Source of the DNA: Ascaphus truei
Taxonomy: Eukaryota; Chordata; Amphibia; Anura; Ascaphidae
Length of the DNA stretch: 64,000 bases
Direction: 5' to 3'
Assembly: GCA_036426205.1 (NCBI GenBank)
Contig: CM071568.1
Span: forward strand, 36,836,980-36,900,979
The notes under the pieces were generated by a model. The model worked only from the letters and a program-made list of their open reading frames with translations, was not told the origin of the DNA and searched no databases. The position numbers and the translations under genes are program-made. Numbering within the stretch: the stretch's first letter is position 1; every line of letters begins with the position of its first letter. Positions 63,661 to 64,000 of the stretch are shown in pieces.

Positions 63661-64000
63661 TGTAACGGTATTTCTGTGCCCGGTCTGACCCACCCAAACT
63701 CACATTGGCCCTGTGGTTCTAACAAACGGAACCCATTACATTGTGGATATGTCATATGGTGCACCTGCTGGCTACAGGACTCCTGAGTCTCCCGCATGAT
63801 GGTGTGTGGGGAGAACCCGTCAGACAGGCAGCTGAGGTAGTGTGCTGAGTCTCACCTAGTTACAGTGCAGCGCCTCCACCTCACCAGGGTCCCTGCGTCC
63901 GCATGGGGATGATCCTGGCGAGGAACTCCTCCGTGGTGCTCCTCTCTGTACACTCATTCCAGATAGATACACGAGAGGGTTTCTGGCTGAACTCATCTTT
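63661..64000 (-). repeat. 5' LTR of the minus-strand LTR element, cut by window end
   Basis: It repeats 59545-59885 with small differences, starting TGTAACGGTATTTC. The rest lies beyond the window. Confidence 0.8.

Noticed and set aside
1..64000. Host genes, tRNA or rRNA genes
   Set aside because: I scanned for conserved protein motifs, tRNA B-box-like GGTTCGAATCC words and rRNA-like stretches and found none that I could support. Exons of a large intron-rich gene could still be missed by eye.

Overview
The window is repeat-rich vertebrate DNA, most likely from a frog (anuran amphibian). I recognise no host gene, tRNA or rRNA. Every coding stretch I can identify belongs to a transposable element. 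The amphibian call is an inference from the mixture present: Penelope-like elements (PLEs) with hammerhead-ribozyme repeats, L2 and L1 LINEs, several Gypsy-type LTR elements, and many hAT, Harbinger, pogo and CACTA-type MITEs. Species cannot be fixed from sequence alone. There is one assembly gap of 88 Ns (14986-15073).

Layout. 1-4640: mostly unassigned AT-rich DNA with a hAT MITE (2323-2479) and a PLE-type repeat carrying a hammerhead motif (about 2607-3290). 4649-10840: foldback elements, a large GC-rich repeat present twice (5755-7015 and 9470-10560), a PLE terminal repeat, and a 2.4-copy tandem array of ~400-bp units carrying hammerhead ribozymes on the minus strand (8196-9163). 10841-16900: a decayed PLE (reverse transcriptase plus GIY-YIG endonuclease) on the minus strand with a snap-back 5' end, and a second GIY-YIG fragment split by a MITE. 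17450-21610: a Tc1 transposase remnant, and a PLE 3' part whose C-terminal endonuclease region is still open. 22363-32845: a CACTA-like MITE, a minus-strand Gypsy LTR with the start of its gag, a Harbinger MITE, a long polypyrimidine tract and two solo LTRs. 33484-44770: two L2 copies, two pogo-like MITEs, a 1.5-kb near-perfect palindrome flanked by a 15-bp direct repeat, and a decayed L1. 45453-51364: a Gypsy retrotransposon with both LTRs, a PNMA-like Gag, protease and reverse transcriptase, but no integrase. 52199-55140: a third L2 with endonuclease. 56108-58649: Harbinger-type elements. 59545-64000: a non-autonomous LTR element on the minus strand, cut by the window end.

How the parts relate. 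Nothing here forms a host operon or pathway. The common thread is retrotransposition machinery and its non-coding passengers. Hammerhead cores recur in at least five unrelated PLE terminal repeats, with different stem I sequences that remain complementary, and one family forms a tandem array resembling the retrozymes described in other eukaryotes. Three different LTR families share one conserved sequence immediately inside the LTR (the primer-binding position), and two of them encode a related PNMA-like Gag start.
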